Below, piece by piece: positions 1-6,350 of a stretch of DNA of 30,636 nucleotides. The stretch covers positions 1 through 30,636 of the forward strand of contig URNZ01000018.1 in assembly GCA_900549405.1 (NCBI GenBank), written 5' to 3'. The position numbers and the translations under genes were made by a program. The notes under the pieces were generated by a model. It did no database searches. It was not told the DNA's origin and saw nothing but the letters and a program-made list of their open reading frames with translations. The stretch comes from an uncultured Eubacteriales bacterium (GTDB lineage: Bacteria; Bacillota; Clostridia; Oscillospirales; Oscillospiraceae). Every line of letters starts with the position of its first letter. Positions within the stretch are counted from its first letter, which is position 1.

Positions 1-149
1 GCGGGCTCGTTCTTGGCCAGGATGATGCCGTGGCGGCTCTCCGGGTCGCCGCACACCGCCACGGGCAGGTGGCGCAGCTCCGGGTGGTCCAGTAGCTCGG
101 CGGAGGCGTAAAAACAGTTCAGATCGCAGTGAAAAATGATCCGGTCCAC
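1..149 (-). CDS. dinB: Y-family DNA polymerase (DNA polymerase IV, DinB-like), 5' part only
   Basis: The gene runs off the left edge, so only about 50 N-terminal residues are visible. They read DRIIFHCDLNCFYASAEL and then VAVCGDPESRHGIILAKNEPA. The DLNCFYAS block holds the first catalytic Asp and the Phe/Tyr steric-gate region of Y-family translesion polymerases, and GIILAKN is the next conserved block. The family copies past damaged bases. A GTG at 149 is preferred as start because an AAGGGG ribosome site lies about 8 nt upstream and the family begins right at this point. An in-frame ATG at 170 would add seven residues but lacks a ribosome site. A strong promoter and a possible LexA operator lie just upstream. 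Family assignment is firm; the exact subfamily (DinB or a UvrX-type relative) is not resolved by the fragment. Confidence 0.85.
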   Translation of the reverse strand, partial: MDRIIFHCDLNCFYASAELLDHPELRHLPVAVCGDPESRHGIILAKNEP

Positions 150-185
150 AGCCCAGCGCCCCTTTCCCATCGGTTTGGTAAGGCC

Positions 186-214
186 ATTATACCGGTTCCT
201 GTCCGAAAAGTCAA
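186..214 (-). promoter_or_regulatory. SigA-type promoter of the DinB-like polymerase gene
   Basis: On the minus strand TTGACT (214-209) and TATAAT (191-186) are separated by exactly 17 nt, about 37 nt before the GTG start. This is close to the vegetative consensus. Confidence 0.75.
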
Positions 215-224
215 ACAGATGTTC
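213..224 (-). promoter_or_regulatory. possible LexA (SOS) operator overlapping the -35 box
   Basis: The minus strand reads GAACATCTGTTT, one mismatch from the Firmicutes SOS box GAAC-N4-GTTC, and it overlaps the TTGACT -35 element. A repressor here would block the polymerase gene, which fits SOS control of translesion polymerases. Supported only by position and pattern. Confidence 0.4.
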
Positions 225-261
225 TAAATTAACAAAAGAAACAAAAATGACCGGGAAACTA

Positions 262-290
262 TTTCAAAATTTCAACGGATATGCTATACT
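262..290 (+). promoter_or_regulatory. candidate promoter of the methyltransferase gene
   Basis: TTTCAA (262-267), a 17-nt spacer, and TATACT (285-290) with an extended TG motif at 282-283. The -35 is weak but the extended -10 compensates. Confidence 0.55.
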
Positions 291-317
291 GGGCGAAGAA
301 AGGAAGTGCATTGTCCC

Positions 318-944
318 ATGATCACGGAGAGAGATTTTTGGAACCACCGCTCCCAGAATTATGACGAGCAGATCGGGCCCCAGTATGAGCGGGCCTATCA
401 GCTGACGGCGGAGCGGACGCTGGCCTATTTAAAGCCGGAGGACCGGGTGCTGGACTTTGCCTGCGGCACGGGTATTGTCACCCTGGAGGAGGCCCCCCAC
501 GTGAAGTATATCCGGGCCATTGACATCTCAGACGAGATGGCGGCCAAGGCCAAGCAGAAGATGATCGACCACGGCGTGACCAACGTAGAGGTCACCCAGA
601 CCGACCTGTTTGACCCCTGCCTGGAGCCGGACAGCTTCGATGTGGTCACTGCTTTTAACGTGCTGTGCTACGTGGAGAACAGCGACGCCGTGCTGACCCG
701 CATCAAAAGCCTGCTCAAGCCCGGCGGACGCTTTTTGTCCGCCACCGACTGTCTGGGGGAGAAGCTGACGAAAGTGGGCGTGAAGAAGTGGTTCAAAAGC
801 CACACCGGCTCTATGCCCTACGTAGCTTTCTATAAGATGAAGGAGCTGGAGCGGCGCATTGCCGACGCGGGCTTTACCGTGCTGGAGCGCGAGAACCTGT
901 TCCCCGCGCCGCCTAATCTGTTTGTGGCGGCCCAGAAGAAGTAA
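318..944 (+). CDS. class I SAM-dependent methyltransferase
   Basis: This 208-residue protein has a Rossmann-type methyltransferase fold. Motif I reads VLDFACGTGIVTL (SAM-binding glycine loop), followed by an acidic residue in AIDISDEM that should bind the ribose, then DVVTAFNVLCYV (motif IV region) and LLKPGGRFLSATD (post-motif region). This layout is typical of Methyltransf_11/25 small-molecule methylases, but the substrate cannot be read from the sequence. The ATG at 318 is chosen because the AGGAAG site at 301-306 lies 11 nt upstream and homologues start at the ITERDFWNHRSQNYD segment; a GTG at 306 would overlap the ribosome site. It is monocistronic, with its own promoter and a strong terminator. 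Confidence 0.85.
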   Translation: MITERDFWNHRSQNYDEQIGPQYERAYQLTAERTLAYLKPEDRVLDFACGTGIVTLEEAPHVKYIRAIDISDEMAAKAKQKMIDHGVTNVEVTQTDLFDPCLEPDSFDVVTAFNVLCYVENSDAVLTRIKSLLKPGGRFLSATDCLGEKLTKVGVKKWFKSHTGSMPYVAFYKMKELERRIADAGFTVLERENLFPAPPNLFVAAQKK

Positions 945-952
945 GTGAGAGA

Positions 953-991
953 AAAAACCGCCGCTGGAGCAACGCTCCGGCGGCGGTTTTT
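953..991. terminator. bidirectional intrinsic terminator
   Basis: A GC-rich hairpin (arms about 958-970 and 974-986, loop AAC) is flanked by A-run on the left and T-run on the right, so it works for the methyltransferase gene on plus and for ribU on minus, which converge here. Confidence 0.9.
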
Positions 992-1009
992 GTAATGCTG
1001 GTTTCCTTG

Positions 1010-1588
1010 TCAGGCCTTCTGGGGCGCGGGCTTGCTCCAGCCCTCGCCGTGGACGATGTAGCGGGACACGGTCTTATAGAGCAGGAAGGTGACCACGGAG
1101 TTCAGCCCGGCCTTCAGCAGGTTGAAGGGGAGGATGCCGGGCAGCAGCAGAGCGTCCACCGCCTCGGTGGGCCAGCCGGTGAAATAGGGGGTGATGATGT
1201 GGTTGGCGGGCATCATGATAAAGCCCATGGCCAGGGTGCCCAGCAGCAGGCCCAGCATCCCGCCGGAACGGGTGCGGCGGAAGCGATAGACGGAACCGGC
1301 CACCAACACCAGGGTAGAGGTGGCGATGATGTGCATCACGATGCCGTACAGGCCGCTGCCCGCGCTGACGGTGACGCCCTGGATCAGGCTGGCCACCACG
1401 GTGAGGCACACCCCCGCCAGGGGGCCATAGGCCAGAGCGCCGATGAGGATGGGGATGTCCGCCGGGTCATACTCCAGAAAGGCGGCGGCGGGGATGAGGG
1501 GGAAGTGGACCGCGTAGATCAAAACCACGGAGACGGCCACCAGAAGGGCCATCACGGCCAGCTTGCGGATGTTGGTAGTGCGGGACAT
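1010..1588 (-). CDS. ribU: riboflavin ECF transporter S component RibU
   Basis: A 192-residue, very hydrophobic protein with about five to six membrane segments. It is the substrate-binding subunit that captures riboflavin and works with a shared energising module (EcfA, EcfA', EcfT), which is not in this window. The segment FLEYDPADIPILIGALAYGP after the first helices is a hallmark of RibU, and the C-terminal half ends in LPFNLLKAGLNSVVTFLLYK, also typical. The ATG at 1588 has an AAGGAG site at 1603-1598 with good spacing; an upstream ATG at 1633 lacks one. The FMN riboswitch directly upstream confirms the flavin assignment. Expression should fall when FMN is plentiful. Confidence 0.93.
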   Translation of the reverse strand: MSRTTNIRKLAVMALLVAVSVVLIYAVHFPLIPAAAFLEYDPADIPILIGALAYGPLAGVCLTVVASLIQGVTVSAGSGLYGIVMHIIATSTLVLVAGSVYRFRRTRSGGMLGLLLGTLAMGFIMMPANHIITPYFTGWPTEAVDALLLPGILPFNLLKAGLNSVVTFLLYKTVSRYIVHGEGWSKPAPQKA

Positions 1589-1702
1589 AAAAAACAACTC
1601 CTTCGATTCGGTTCGGAACGCCTGAAAAGCCATGCCTTCCAGGTGTCAAAAACGATCAAAGGAGGTGCGACAAGCCGCGAAACGGGGAAAATCGTTTCCA
1701 CA

Positions 1703-1820
1703 CATCTTCTTCCATCCGGACTATACCGTTGGTCCCGGAGTTTCACCGGGTCAGCAGACCTGGAACAGGTCTGGTCGCGGACTATACCGCCAGTGGGGAA
1801 TTGCGCCCCGCCCTGAAGAC
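1703..1820 (-). promoter_or_regulatory. FMN riboswitch (RFN element)
   Basis: Read on the minus strand, the conserved blocks appear in order: a CTTCAGGGCGGGG start, CACTGGCGGTATAGTCCGCG, a GGTGAAACTCCGGGACC hairpin, AACGGTATAGTCCGGATGG, and a closing GAAGAAG strand that pairs with the opening CTTC. These match the FMN aptamer nearly base for base. It lies about 115 nt before ribU. The expression platform is less clear: AAACGAT and ATCGTTT (about 1698-1655) could form a weak stem followed by TTTTTGAC. Confidence 0.95.
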
Positions 1821-1843
1821 ATTGAATTCAGTTGTTCACTAGC

Positions 1844-1872
1844 ATTATAAGCGGCATCAGAGAAAAATGCAA
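1844..1872 (-). promoter_or_regulatory. SigA-type promoter of the ribU leader
   Basis: Minus strand TTGCAT (1872-1867), 17-nt spacer, perfect TATAAT (1849-1844). Transcription would start about 15-20 nt before the FMN aptamer. Confidence 0.85.
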
Positions 1873-1890
1873 GCACTTCTTTTAGGGATG

Positions 1891-1939
1891 AGTTAGGAGT
1901 TAGGAGAGATGAGTGGAGAGAAGCGCCTAACTCCTAACT
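1891..1939. repeat. 14-bp perfect inverted repeat built from a tandem 7-mer
   Basis: AGTTAGGAGTTAGG at 1891-1904 is the exact reverse complement of CCTAACTCCTAACT at 1926-1939, with a 21-nt loop. Each arm is two copies of a GTTAGGA-like unit. The right arm overlaps the last codons and stop of the EAL gene. There is no T-run on either side, so it is not a normal terminator; it may be an mRNA 3'-end hairpin or a dispersed repeat. Confidence 0.6.
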
Positions 1940-2782
1940 GAATGCTAACCCTGCGGAATAGGCTCTGAAATAAATTTCCGCCTGGTCGAGGGGCAAGGGG
2001 GCGGCATAGAGGAAGCCCTGGATATAGTCGCAGCCTCCGGCGGTCACCAGCTCCCGCTGCTGCCGGGTCTCCACTCCCTCGCACAGGACGGACAGACCCA
2101 GCTGCCGGGCTAGCTGGATGACGCCCAAAAGCAGGGTGCGGCCCTTGGGGCAGGCTGCGTCGTCCAGCACATGCTTGTCCAGCTTGACGATGTCCACGGG
2201 GAAGTCCACCAGATTAGGCAGGGCGGCGTGCCCGCTGCCCAGGTCGTCCAGGGCGATGGAGAAGCCCAGCTGCTTGCACCGGGCCATGTTGTCCACGGCC
2301 CGGGCCTGGTCCCAGGCGGCGCAGTCCTCGGTGATCTCCAGGGTGAGCTTGCTGTGGTCAAACCGGAACTGCTCAGACAGGGCCTGAAGGGTCTCCGGGA
2401 AATCGGGGCGGGAGATGAGGGCCCGATTGAAGTTGCAGGACAGGTGCAGCCCGGCCAGATCGGTGCCCTGCCAGCGCTGGAGCAGACGGCAGGCGTGGCA
2501 GAACATGGCGCAGTCCAGCTGGTGGATGGTCCCGGCGGCATAGAGCAGGGGAATATATGCCCCGGGGGACAGCAGACCCCGGCGGGGGTGCTGCCAGCGG
2601 GAGAGGACCTCCGCCCCCACGATGCGCTGGCTGTGGGCGTCCACGATGCATTGCAGATAGGGGAGGAATTCACCCCGGCGGATGGCAGTCTCCGTCTGGC
2701 GCTTTTGCCGGGCCAGCTGCCCGGGGGCGGAGACACGGCGGAGCGCGGTTTGATCCTGCGTGACAGACAGCATAGGCGTCAT
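1934..2782 (-). CDS. stand-alone EAL-domain cyclic-di-GMP phosphodiesterase
   Basis: This 282-residue cytoplasmic protein is almost entirely one EAL domain, without transmembrane, PAS or GGDEF parts. EAL enzymes hydrolyse c-di-GMP to pGpG. The signature positions look intact: AEVLSRWQHP (EVL replacing EAL, a common active variant), the metal-binding Asn in LSCNFN, LEITE, the acidic pair in ALDDLGSG, the Lys in VKLDKHV, CEGVET, and the Gln in YIQGF. It is therefore predicted active rather than a degenerate receptor. The first 30 residues are polar and unassigned. The ATG at 2782 has an AAAGGA site 12 nt upstream. Its possible partner in this window is the c-di-GMP-binding PilB. The extreme 3' end lies in an inverted repeat. 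Confidence 0.9.
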   Translation of the reverse strand: MTPMLSVTQDQTALRRVSAPGQLARQKRQTETAIRRGEFLPYLQCIVDAHSQRIVGAEVLSRWQHPRRGLLSPGAYIPLLYAAGTIHQLDCAMFCHACRLLQRWQGTDLAGLHLSCNFNRALISRPDFPETLQALSEQFRFDHSKLTLEITEDCAAWDQARAVDNMARCKQLGFSIALDDLGSGHAALPNLVDFPVDIVKLDKHVLDDAACPKGRTLLLGVIQLARQLGLSVLCEGVETRQQRELVTAGGCDYIQGFLYAAPLPLDQAEIYFRAYSAGLAFS

Positions 2783-2867
2783 AGGTGTCAGCGTCCTTTC
2801 TGCACTGAAATAAAGCCCACAAATTTTGGGCGTCCTGCAAAGCGGGTGACGGGCGGCGTTTGGACTT

Positions 2868-2897
2868 AGTGTAACCAGAGTGAGACGAAAATGTCAA
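2868..2897 (-). promoter_or_regulatory. promoter of the EAL gene
   Basis: Minus strand TTGACA (2897-2892) and TACACT (2873-2868) with an 18-nt spacer, about 85 nt before the ATG. Confidence 0.65.
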
Positions 2898-3090
2898 GAG
2901 TTTTGGGCGAAACTTAAGAAAATACGCGGTTTCTCAAACAAATGGTGGGCAGATACGAAAAATTTGGAAAGAAAAAACGGGAATATATCCCGGTGCTCCC
3001 GGAATACGGAATGCAGAGGGCGAACCAAATGACTTTCATAAATCCAGGGAGAAATTTCCCGTTTTTCATGAGAAAACGGGGGAAAAAGTA
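2898..3090. other. intergenic stretch between divergent EAL and met transcription units
   Basis: No gene is supported here. The sequence is AT-richer than its surroundings and holds two small hairpins: CGGGA/TCCCG near 2978-2993 and CCCGTTTT/AAAACGGG near 3058-3080, the latter just before the met promoter. Confidence 0.5.
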
Positions 3091-3120
3091 TTGACAGAGG
3101 CGGCGTTTGGGTGCTATGAT
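3091..3120 (+). promoter_or_regulatory. SigA-type promoter of the met leader and metNIQ
   Basis: Perfect TTGACA (3091-3096), 18-nt spacer, TATGAT (3115-3120). The start of transcription should be near 3127, giving a leader RNA of about 280 nt before metN. Confidence 0.85.
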
Positions 3121-3157
3121 ACACAGGTATCTGACAGGAAAGAGGAGGCTGACCCAT

Positions 3158-3274
3158 ATGGAGAGCGTCCACCGCGCCCGCTGCATGATGATGGAGGGGA
3201 TGCGCATGGCTTCCATGCGTATGATGCGCCGCGCTCAAAACACGGGCTCGTTCGGTCTCCGCTTCGTCTGCTGA
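3158..3274 (+). CDS. methionine-rich leader peptide (38 aa) of the met attenuator
   Basis: The small ORF begins with ATG at 3158 behind a strong AGGAGG site (3143-3148, 9-nt spacing) and ends with TGA at 3272-3274. Nine of its 38 residues are Met; codons 10-23 read MMMEGMRMASMRMM, i.e. eight Met in fourteen positions. The rest is NTGSFGLRFVC, with no domain or membrane segment. It sits between the operon promoter and an intrinsic terminator in front of a methionine transporter. I infer that the peptide has no function of its own and that its translation senses charged Met-tRNA, as leader peptides do in trp or his attenuators. A Met-rich coding accident is possible but unlikely given promoter, ribosome site, terminator and gene context. 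Confidence 0.8.
   Translation: MESVHRARCMMMEGMRMASMRMMRRAQNTGSFGLRFVC
3200..3222 (+). promoter_or_regulatory. hairpin inside the Met codon run (possible pause hairpin)
   Basis: ATGCGCATGG (3200-3209) pairs with CCATGCGTAT (3213-3222) around a CTT loop, ten pairs with one G-U. It lies exactly over Met codons 15-22, the place of the 1:2 pause structure in classical attenuators. Confidence 0.55.
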
Positions 3275-3310
3275 TAGGCAATGAGAGCAACCAAGACCTG
3301 AGAAACGAGC
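3246..3310 (+). promoter_or_regulatory. predicted antiterminator of the met leader
   Basis: GCTCGTT (3246-3252) is complementary to AACGAGC (3304-3310), and GGTCT (3254-3258) to AGACC (3294-3298), giving nested helices of 7 and 5 bp. The right strands use the left arm and loop of the terminator, so the two folds exclude each other. The left strands lie in leader codons 30-34, just downstream of the Met run: free when a ribosome stalls on Met codons, covered when it reaches the stop. Confidence 0.65.
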
Positions 3311-3330
3311 GTGTTTCTCAGGTCTTTTTT
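3293..3330 (+). terminator. attenuator terminator before metN
   Basis: AAGACCTGAGAAAC (3293-3306) and GTTTCTCAGGTCTT (3313-3326) form a perfect 14-bp stem with a 6-nt loop, followed by T-run to 3330. It stands 75 nt before metN and after no full gene, which marks it as a leader terminator. Confidence 0.9.
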
Positions 3331-3405
3331 CACGGTATCGGACCTGATACGTTTGTGCTCTATTTTTCAGTGTGTATATAAAGGAAGAAGGAAAGGGGCG
3401 TCCCC

Positions 3406-4398
3406 ATGATCGAATTAAAGCATTTGGGCAAGACCTATGAGACCTCCTCCGGCAGCGTCACCGCCCTGCGGGACATCGACCTGACCATTCAGGACGGGGA
3501 GATCTTCGGCGTCATCGGTCTGTCCGGCGCAGGTAAGAGCACGTTGGTGCGGTGCATCAATCTGCTGGAGCGGCCCACCCAGGGCGAGGTGTGGATCGAC
3601 GGCCAGGAGCTGACCCGGCTGCCCCAAAAGCAGCTGCTGGCCATGCGGCGGAACATCGGCATGATCTTTCAGGGCTTTAACCTGCTGGAGCAGCGCACGG
3701 TGCTCAGCAACGTGGCCTTTCCCCTGATGCTGGCGGGGGAGAAGAAGGACAAGGCCCAGGCCCGGGCGGCGGAGCTGCTGGGGCTGGTGGGCCTGTCGGA
3801 CAAGGCCAAGTCCTATCCCAGCCAGCTCTCCGGCGGCCAGAAGCAGCGGGTGGCCATCGCCCGGGCTCTGTCCACCAGTCCCAAATATCTGCTGTGCGAC
3901 GAGGCCACCAGCGCCCTGGACCCCAACACCACCCGCTCCATTCTGGAGCTGCTGCGGCAGATCAACCGGGACCTGGGCGTGACCATCATCATCATCACCC
4001 ACGAGATGAAGGTCATCGACCAGATCTGCGACCGGGTGGCGGTGATCGACCACAGCTCCATCGCCGAGGAGGGCAAGGTGAGCGACGTGTTCACCAACCC
4101 CCAGTCTCAGATCGCCCGGGAGCTGATCCTGCCCCAGGACATCAGCGCCGCCCAAACCAGCGGCGGAGCTCAGCTGCGCATCATCTTCAGCGGCGAAAAC
4201 GCCAAGCAGCCCGTGCTGTCTCAGCTGACCCTGGAGTGCCAGGTGCCGGTGAACATCCTGTTTGCCGACACGAAAGAGGTGGAGGGCAAGGCCTATGGCC
4301 AGATGCTGCTGGAGCTGCCCTGTGACGAGGGCCAGGCGGAAAAGGTCCGCTCCTGGCTGCGCAGCAGCGGCATCCAGTGGAAGGAGGAGAGCAAGTAA
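3406..4398 (+). CDS. metN: methionine ABC transporter ATP-binding protein MetN
   Basis: The 330-residue ATPase energises methionine import. Walker A is GLSGAGKST, the Q-loop lies in MIFQGFNLL, the ABC signature is LSGGQKQR, Walker B is YLLCDEATSALD, and the H-loop His is in IIIITHEMKV. After about residue 255 a NIL regulatory domain follows (LRIIFSGENAKQPVLSQLTL...), which in MetN binds methionine and gives trans-inhibition. The ATG at 3406 follows an AAAGGGG site. It overlaps metI by one base, so the two are translationally coupled. The Met-rich attenuator upstream supports methionine as substrate. Confidence 0.95.
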   Translation: MIELKHLGKTYETSSGSVTALRDIDLTIQDGEIFGVIGLSGAGKSTLVRCINLLERPTQGEVWIDGQELTRLPQKQLLAMRRNIGMIFQGFNLLEQRTVLSNVAFPLMLAGEKKDKAQARAAELLGLVGLSDKAKSYPSQLSGGQKQRVAIARALSTSPKYLLCDEATSALDPNTTRSILELLRQINRDLGVTIIIITHEMKVIDQICDRVAVIDHSSIAEEGKVSDVFTNPQSQIARELILPQDISAAQTSGGAQLRIIFSGENAKQPVLSQLTLECQVPVNILFADTKEVEGKAYGQMLLELPCDEGQAEKVRSWLRSSGIQWKEESK

Positions 4399-5096
4399 TG
4401 TCTGAAATGCTTGTGAAACTGTGGGACAACGGCCTGCTCCAGATGGGCGTGTGGGAGACCATCTACATGACCCTGCTGTCCACCGGCTTTGCCTATCTCT
4501 TCGGTCTGCCCATGGGCGTGATCCTGTGGGTGACGGATAAAAACGGCCTGCCCCAAGTCGGGAAGGGGAAGCAGACGGCCTGCCGCATCATCAACTGCGT
4601 GCTGGGCTTTGTGGTCAACTTCTTCCGCAGCATCCCCTGCATCATCCTGATGGTGGCCATGATGCCCGTGGCCCGGCTGATCCTGGGCAAGAGCCTGGGC
4701 AACGGCTCGGTGATCGTCACTCTGATCATCGCCGCCGCCCCCTACATCGCCCGGATGGTGGAGTCCTCTGTGAAGGAGGTCCCCAGCGGGGTCATCGAGG
4801 CCGCCCAGTCCATGGGCTGCACCAACTGGCAGATCGTGTGGCACGTGCTGCTGCCCGAGGCCAAGCCGTCCCTGATCCACGGCTCGGTCATCGCCACCGT
4901 CACCGTTTTGGGCTACACCGCCATGGCCGCCACCCTGGGCGGCACCGGCCTGGGCCAGGTGGCCATCATCTATGGTCACCAGCGCAGCAACGCCGACGTG
5001 ATCTGGGTGTGCGTGGTGCTCATCTGGATCGTGGTCCAGGTCATCCAGTTCATCGGCGAGCTGGTGGCCCGGAAGACGGACAAGCGCATCCGATAA
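4398..5096 (+). CDS. metI: methionine ABC transporter permease MetI
   Basis: This 232-residue inner-membrane permease has about five transmembrane helices and works as a dimer with MetN. The EAA loop that docks on the ATPase is visible in GVIEAAQSMGCTNWQIVWHV, and the preceding ARMVESSVKEV segment is typical of the MetI family. The start ATG is fused to the metN stop (TAATG, 4396-4400), with AAGGAGG at 4381-4387; an upstream in-frame GTG at 4377 is less likely. Confidence 0.95.
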   Translation: MSEMLVKLWDNGLLQMGVWETIYMTLLSTGFAYLFGLPMGVILWVTDKNGLPQVGKGKQTACRIINCVLGFVVNFFRSIPCIILMVAMMPVARLILGKSLGNGSVIVTLIIAAAPYIARMVESSVKEVPSGVIEAAQSMGCTNWQIVWHVLLPEAKPSLIHGSVIATVTVLGYTAMAATLGGTGLGQVAIIYGHQRSNADVIWVCVVLIWIVVQVIQFIGELVARKTDKRIR

Positions 5097-5178
5097 CAGG
5101 AGGACCGGCGCGGTTTTCCGCACCGTTCACCATATTTTTACCCCAAGCAAATTCAAGCAAAAAGGAGATCACTCAAAA

Positions 5179-6063
5179 ATGAAGAAGAAATTTGCTTTTG
5201 CCCTGGCCCTCGTGCTGGCCCTGGGCGCGTTTACCGGCTGCTCCAGCAAGGGCGGCAGCTCCTCCTCCGTGTCCAGCTCCGGCTCTGACGCCGCCAGCAC
5301 CTCCGTCACCCAGACCGGCGACCTGGAGACCATCACCGTGGGCGCCAGCTCCACCCCTCACGCCGAGATCCTGGAGCAGGTGAAGGACACTCTGGCCGAA
5401 GAGGGCTACGACCTGAAGATCGTGGTCTATGACGACTATGTGCTGCCCAACCGCGCCCTGGCCGACGGTTCTCTGGACGCCAACTACTTCCAGCACACCC
5501 CCTATCTGAACAGCTATAACGCCTCCAACGGCACCGACCTGGTGGCCGCCGCCAAGATCCACTACGAGCCCTTCGGCCTGTATGGCAACGGCGTGGCCAG
5601 CGTGGCCGACATCCAGCCCGGCACCACCATCCTGATCCCCGCCGACGACAGCAACGAGACCCGCGCCCTGCTGCTGCTGGCTCAGGAGGGCCTGATCGAC
5701 CTGCCTGAGGACGCCAGCGCCGAGGCCGGCGTGACCACCCTGGACATCAAGGACGACCACGGCTTTGACGTGCAGGCTGTCCAGGCCGACACCGTGCCCA
5801 CCCAGCTGGCCAACAGCGCCGAGGGCACCGTGGCTGTCATCAACGGCAACTATGCCCTGCAGGCCGGTCTGCACAGCGAGGACGCCCTGGCTGTGGAGGA
5901 CGCCTCCGGCGACGCCGCCCAGACCTATGCCAACGTGATCGCCGTGCGCAACGGTGACGAGAACTCCGAGAAGACCCAGGCCCTGATCGCCGCCCTGGAG
6001 AGCGACTCTGTGAAGCAGTACATCGCCGACAAGTACAACGGCGCTGTGGTCGCCCTGTTCTGA
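5179..6063 (+). CDS. metQ: methionine-binding lipoprotein MetQ
   Basis: A 294-residue substrate-binding lipoprotein of the NlpA/MetQ family. Residues 1-20 are a lipoprotein signal (MKKK, hydrophobic core, FTGC) with Cys21 as the lipidation site. A Ser-rich linker follows, then the binding domain with the family landmarks TVGASSTPHAEIL, LPNRALADGSLDANYFQHTPYL, IHYEPFGLYG and ALVAVINGNYAL-like text near residues 215-225. It captures methionine outside the cell and hands it to MetI. An AAGGAG site lies 11 nt before the ATG. It is the last gene of the operon, closed by a strong terminator. Confidence 0.95.
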   Translation: MKKKFAFALALVLALGAFTGCSSKGGSSSSVSSSGSDAASTSVTQTGDLETITVGASSTPHAEILEQVKDTLAEEGYDLKIVVYDDYVLPNRALADGSLDANYFQHTPYLNSYNASNGTDLVAAAKIHYEPFGLYGNGVASVADIQPGTTILIPADDSNETRALLLLAQEGLIDLPEDASAEAGVTTLDIKDDHGFDVQAVQADTVPTQLANSAEGTVAVINGNYALQAGLHSEDALAVEDASGDAAQTYANVIAVRNGDENSEKTQALIAALESDSVKQYIADKYNGAVVALF

Positions 6064-6088
6064 GTTTGACCCAACTGAACAAGCACCG

Positions 6089-6123
6089 AAAAGAGGGACG
6101 CATATCCGCGTCCCTCTTTTCTT
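6089..6123 (+). terminator. terminator of metNIQ
   Basis: AAAAGAGGGACGC (6089-6101) pairs with GCGTCCCTCTTTT (6108-6120) around ATATCC; the arm itself ends in the T-run. Confidence 0.9.
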
Positions 6124-6350
6124 GTGGCTGGAAAACGACGGGGCGGGGGAGAGAGTGAAAAACTTTTTTGTTACATTAGTCGATTTTCACCGGGAAGGGG
6201 AGGGAAGCTATTGAAATTCCCGTATTCGGGTGTTAAAACCTCATTAGAATGTCGAGAAATGCAGTTTAATGTAAAAATCTGTAACTATTTCGGCAAACCG
6301 CCCCCCAAAGCAGGGGCGGACCACTTTTCACGCGGCGAGGTGAGCAAGGC
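6124..6350 (+). other. leader region of the type IV pilus locus
   Basis: No gene is supported in these 227 nt. Candidate promoter elements are TTGAAA (6211-6216), 17-nt spacer, TAAAAC (6234-6239), which are only fair. A stable hairpin CCGCCCC/GGGGCGG lies at about 6298-6328, preceded by GGCAAACC. A GAGGTGAG ribosome site stands before the ATG at 6351. The stretch is AT-richer than the genes and long enough for a structured 5' leader. Confidence 0.4.

Noticed and set aside
995..1816. Long open frame on the plus strand opposite ribU
   Set aside because: It is rich in Gln/His/Gly/Asp, has no ribosome site, and is the antisense shadow of ribU and its riboswitch.
3158..3405. SAM riboswitch or Met T-box before metN
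   Set aside because: No S-box core and no T-box UGGNACCGCG-like antiterminator bulge could be found in the leader; the Met-codon ORF explains the terminator better.
6290..6345. Possible c-di-GMP-I (GEMM) riboswitch before the pilus operon, because GGCAAACC is followed by a hairpin
   Set aside because: The rest of the aptamer (CACGCACAG before it, GGGACGCAAAGCC and the second arm after it) is not found. Only one conserved block matches, so it is kept as an unassigned leader hairpin.
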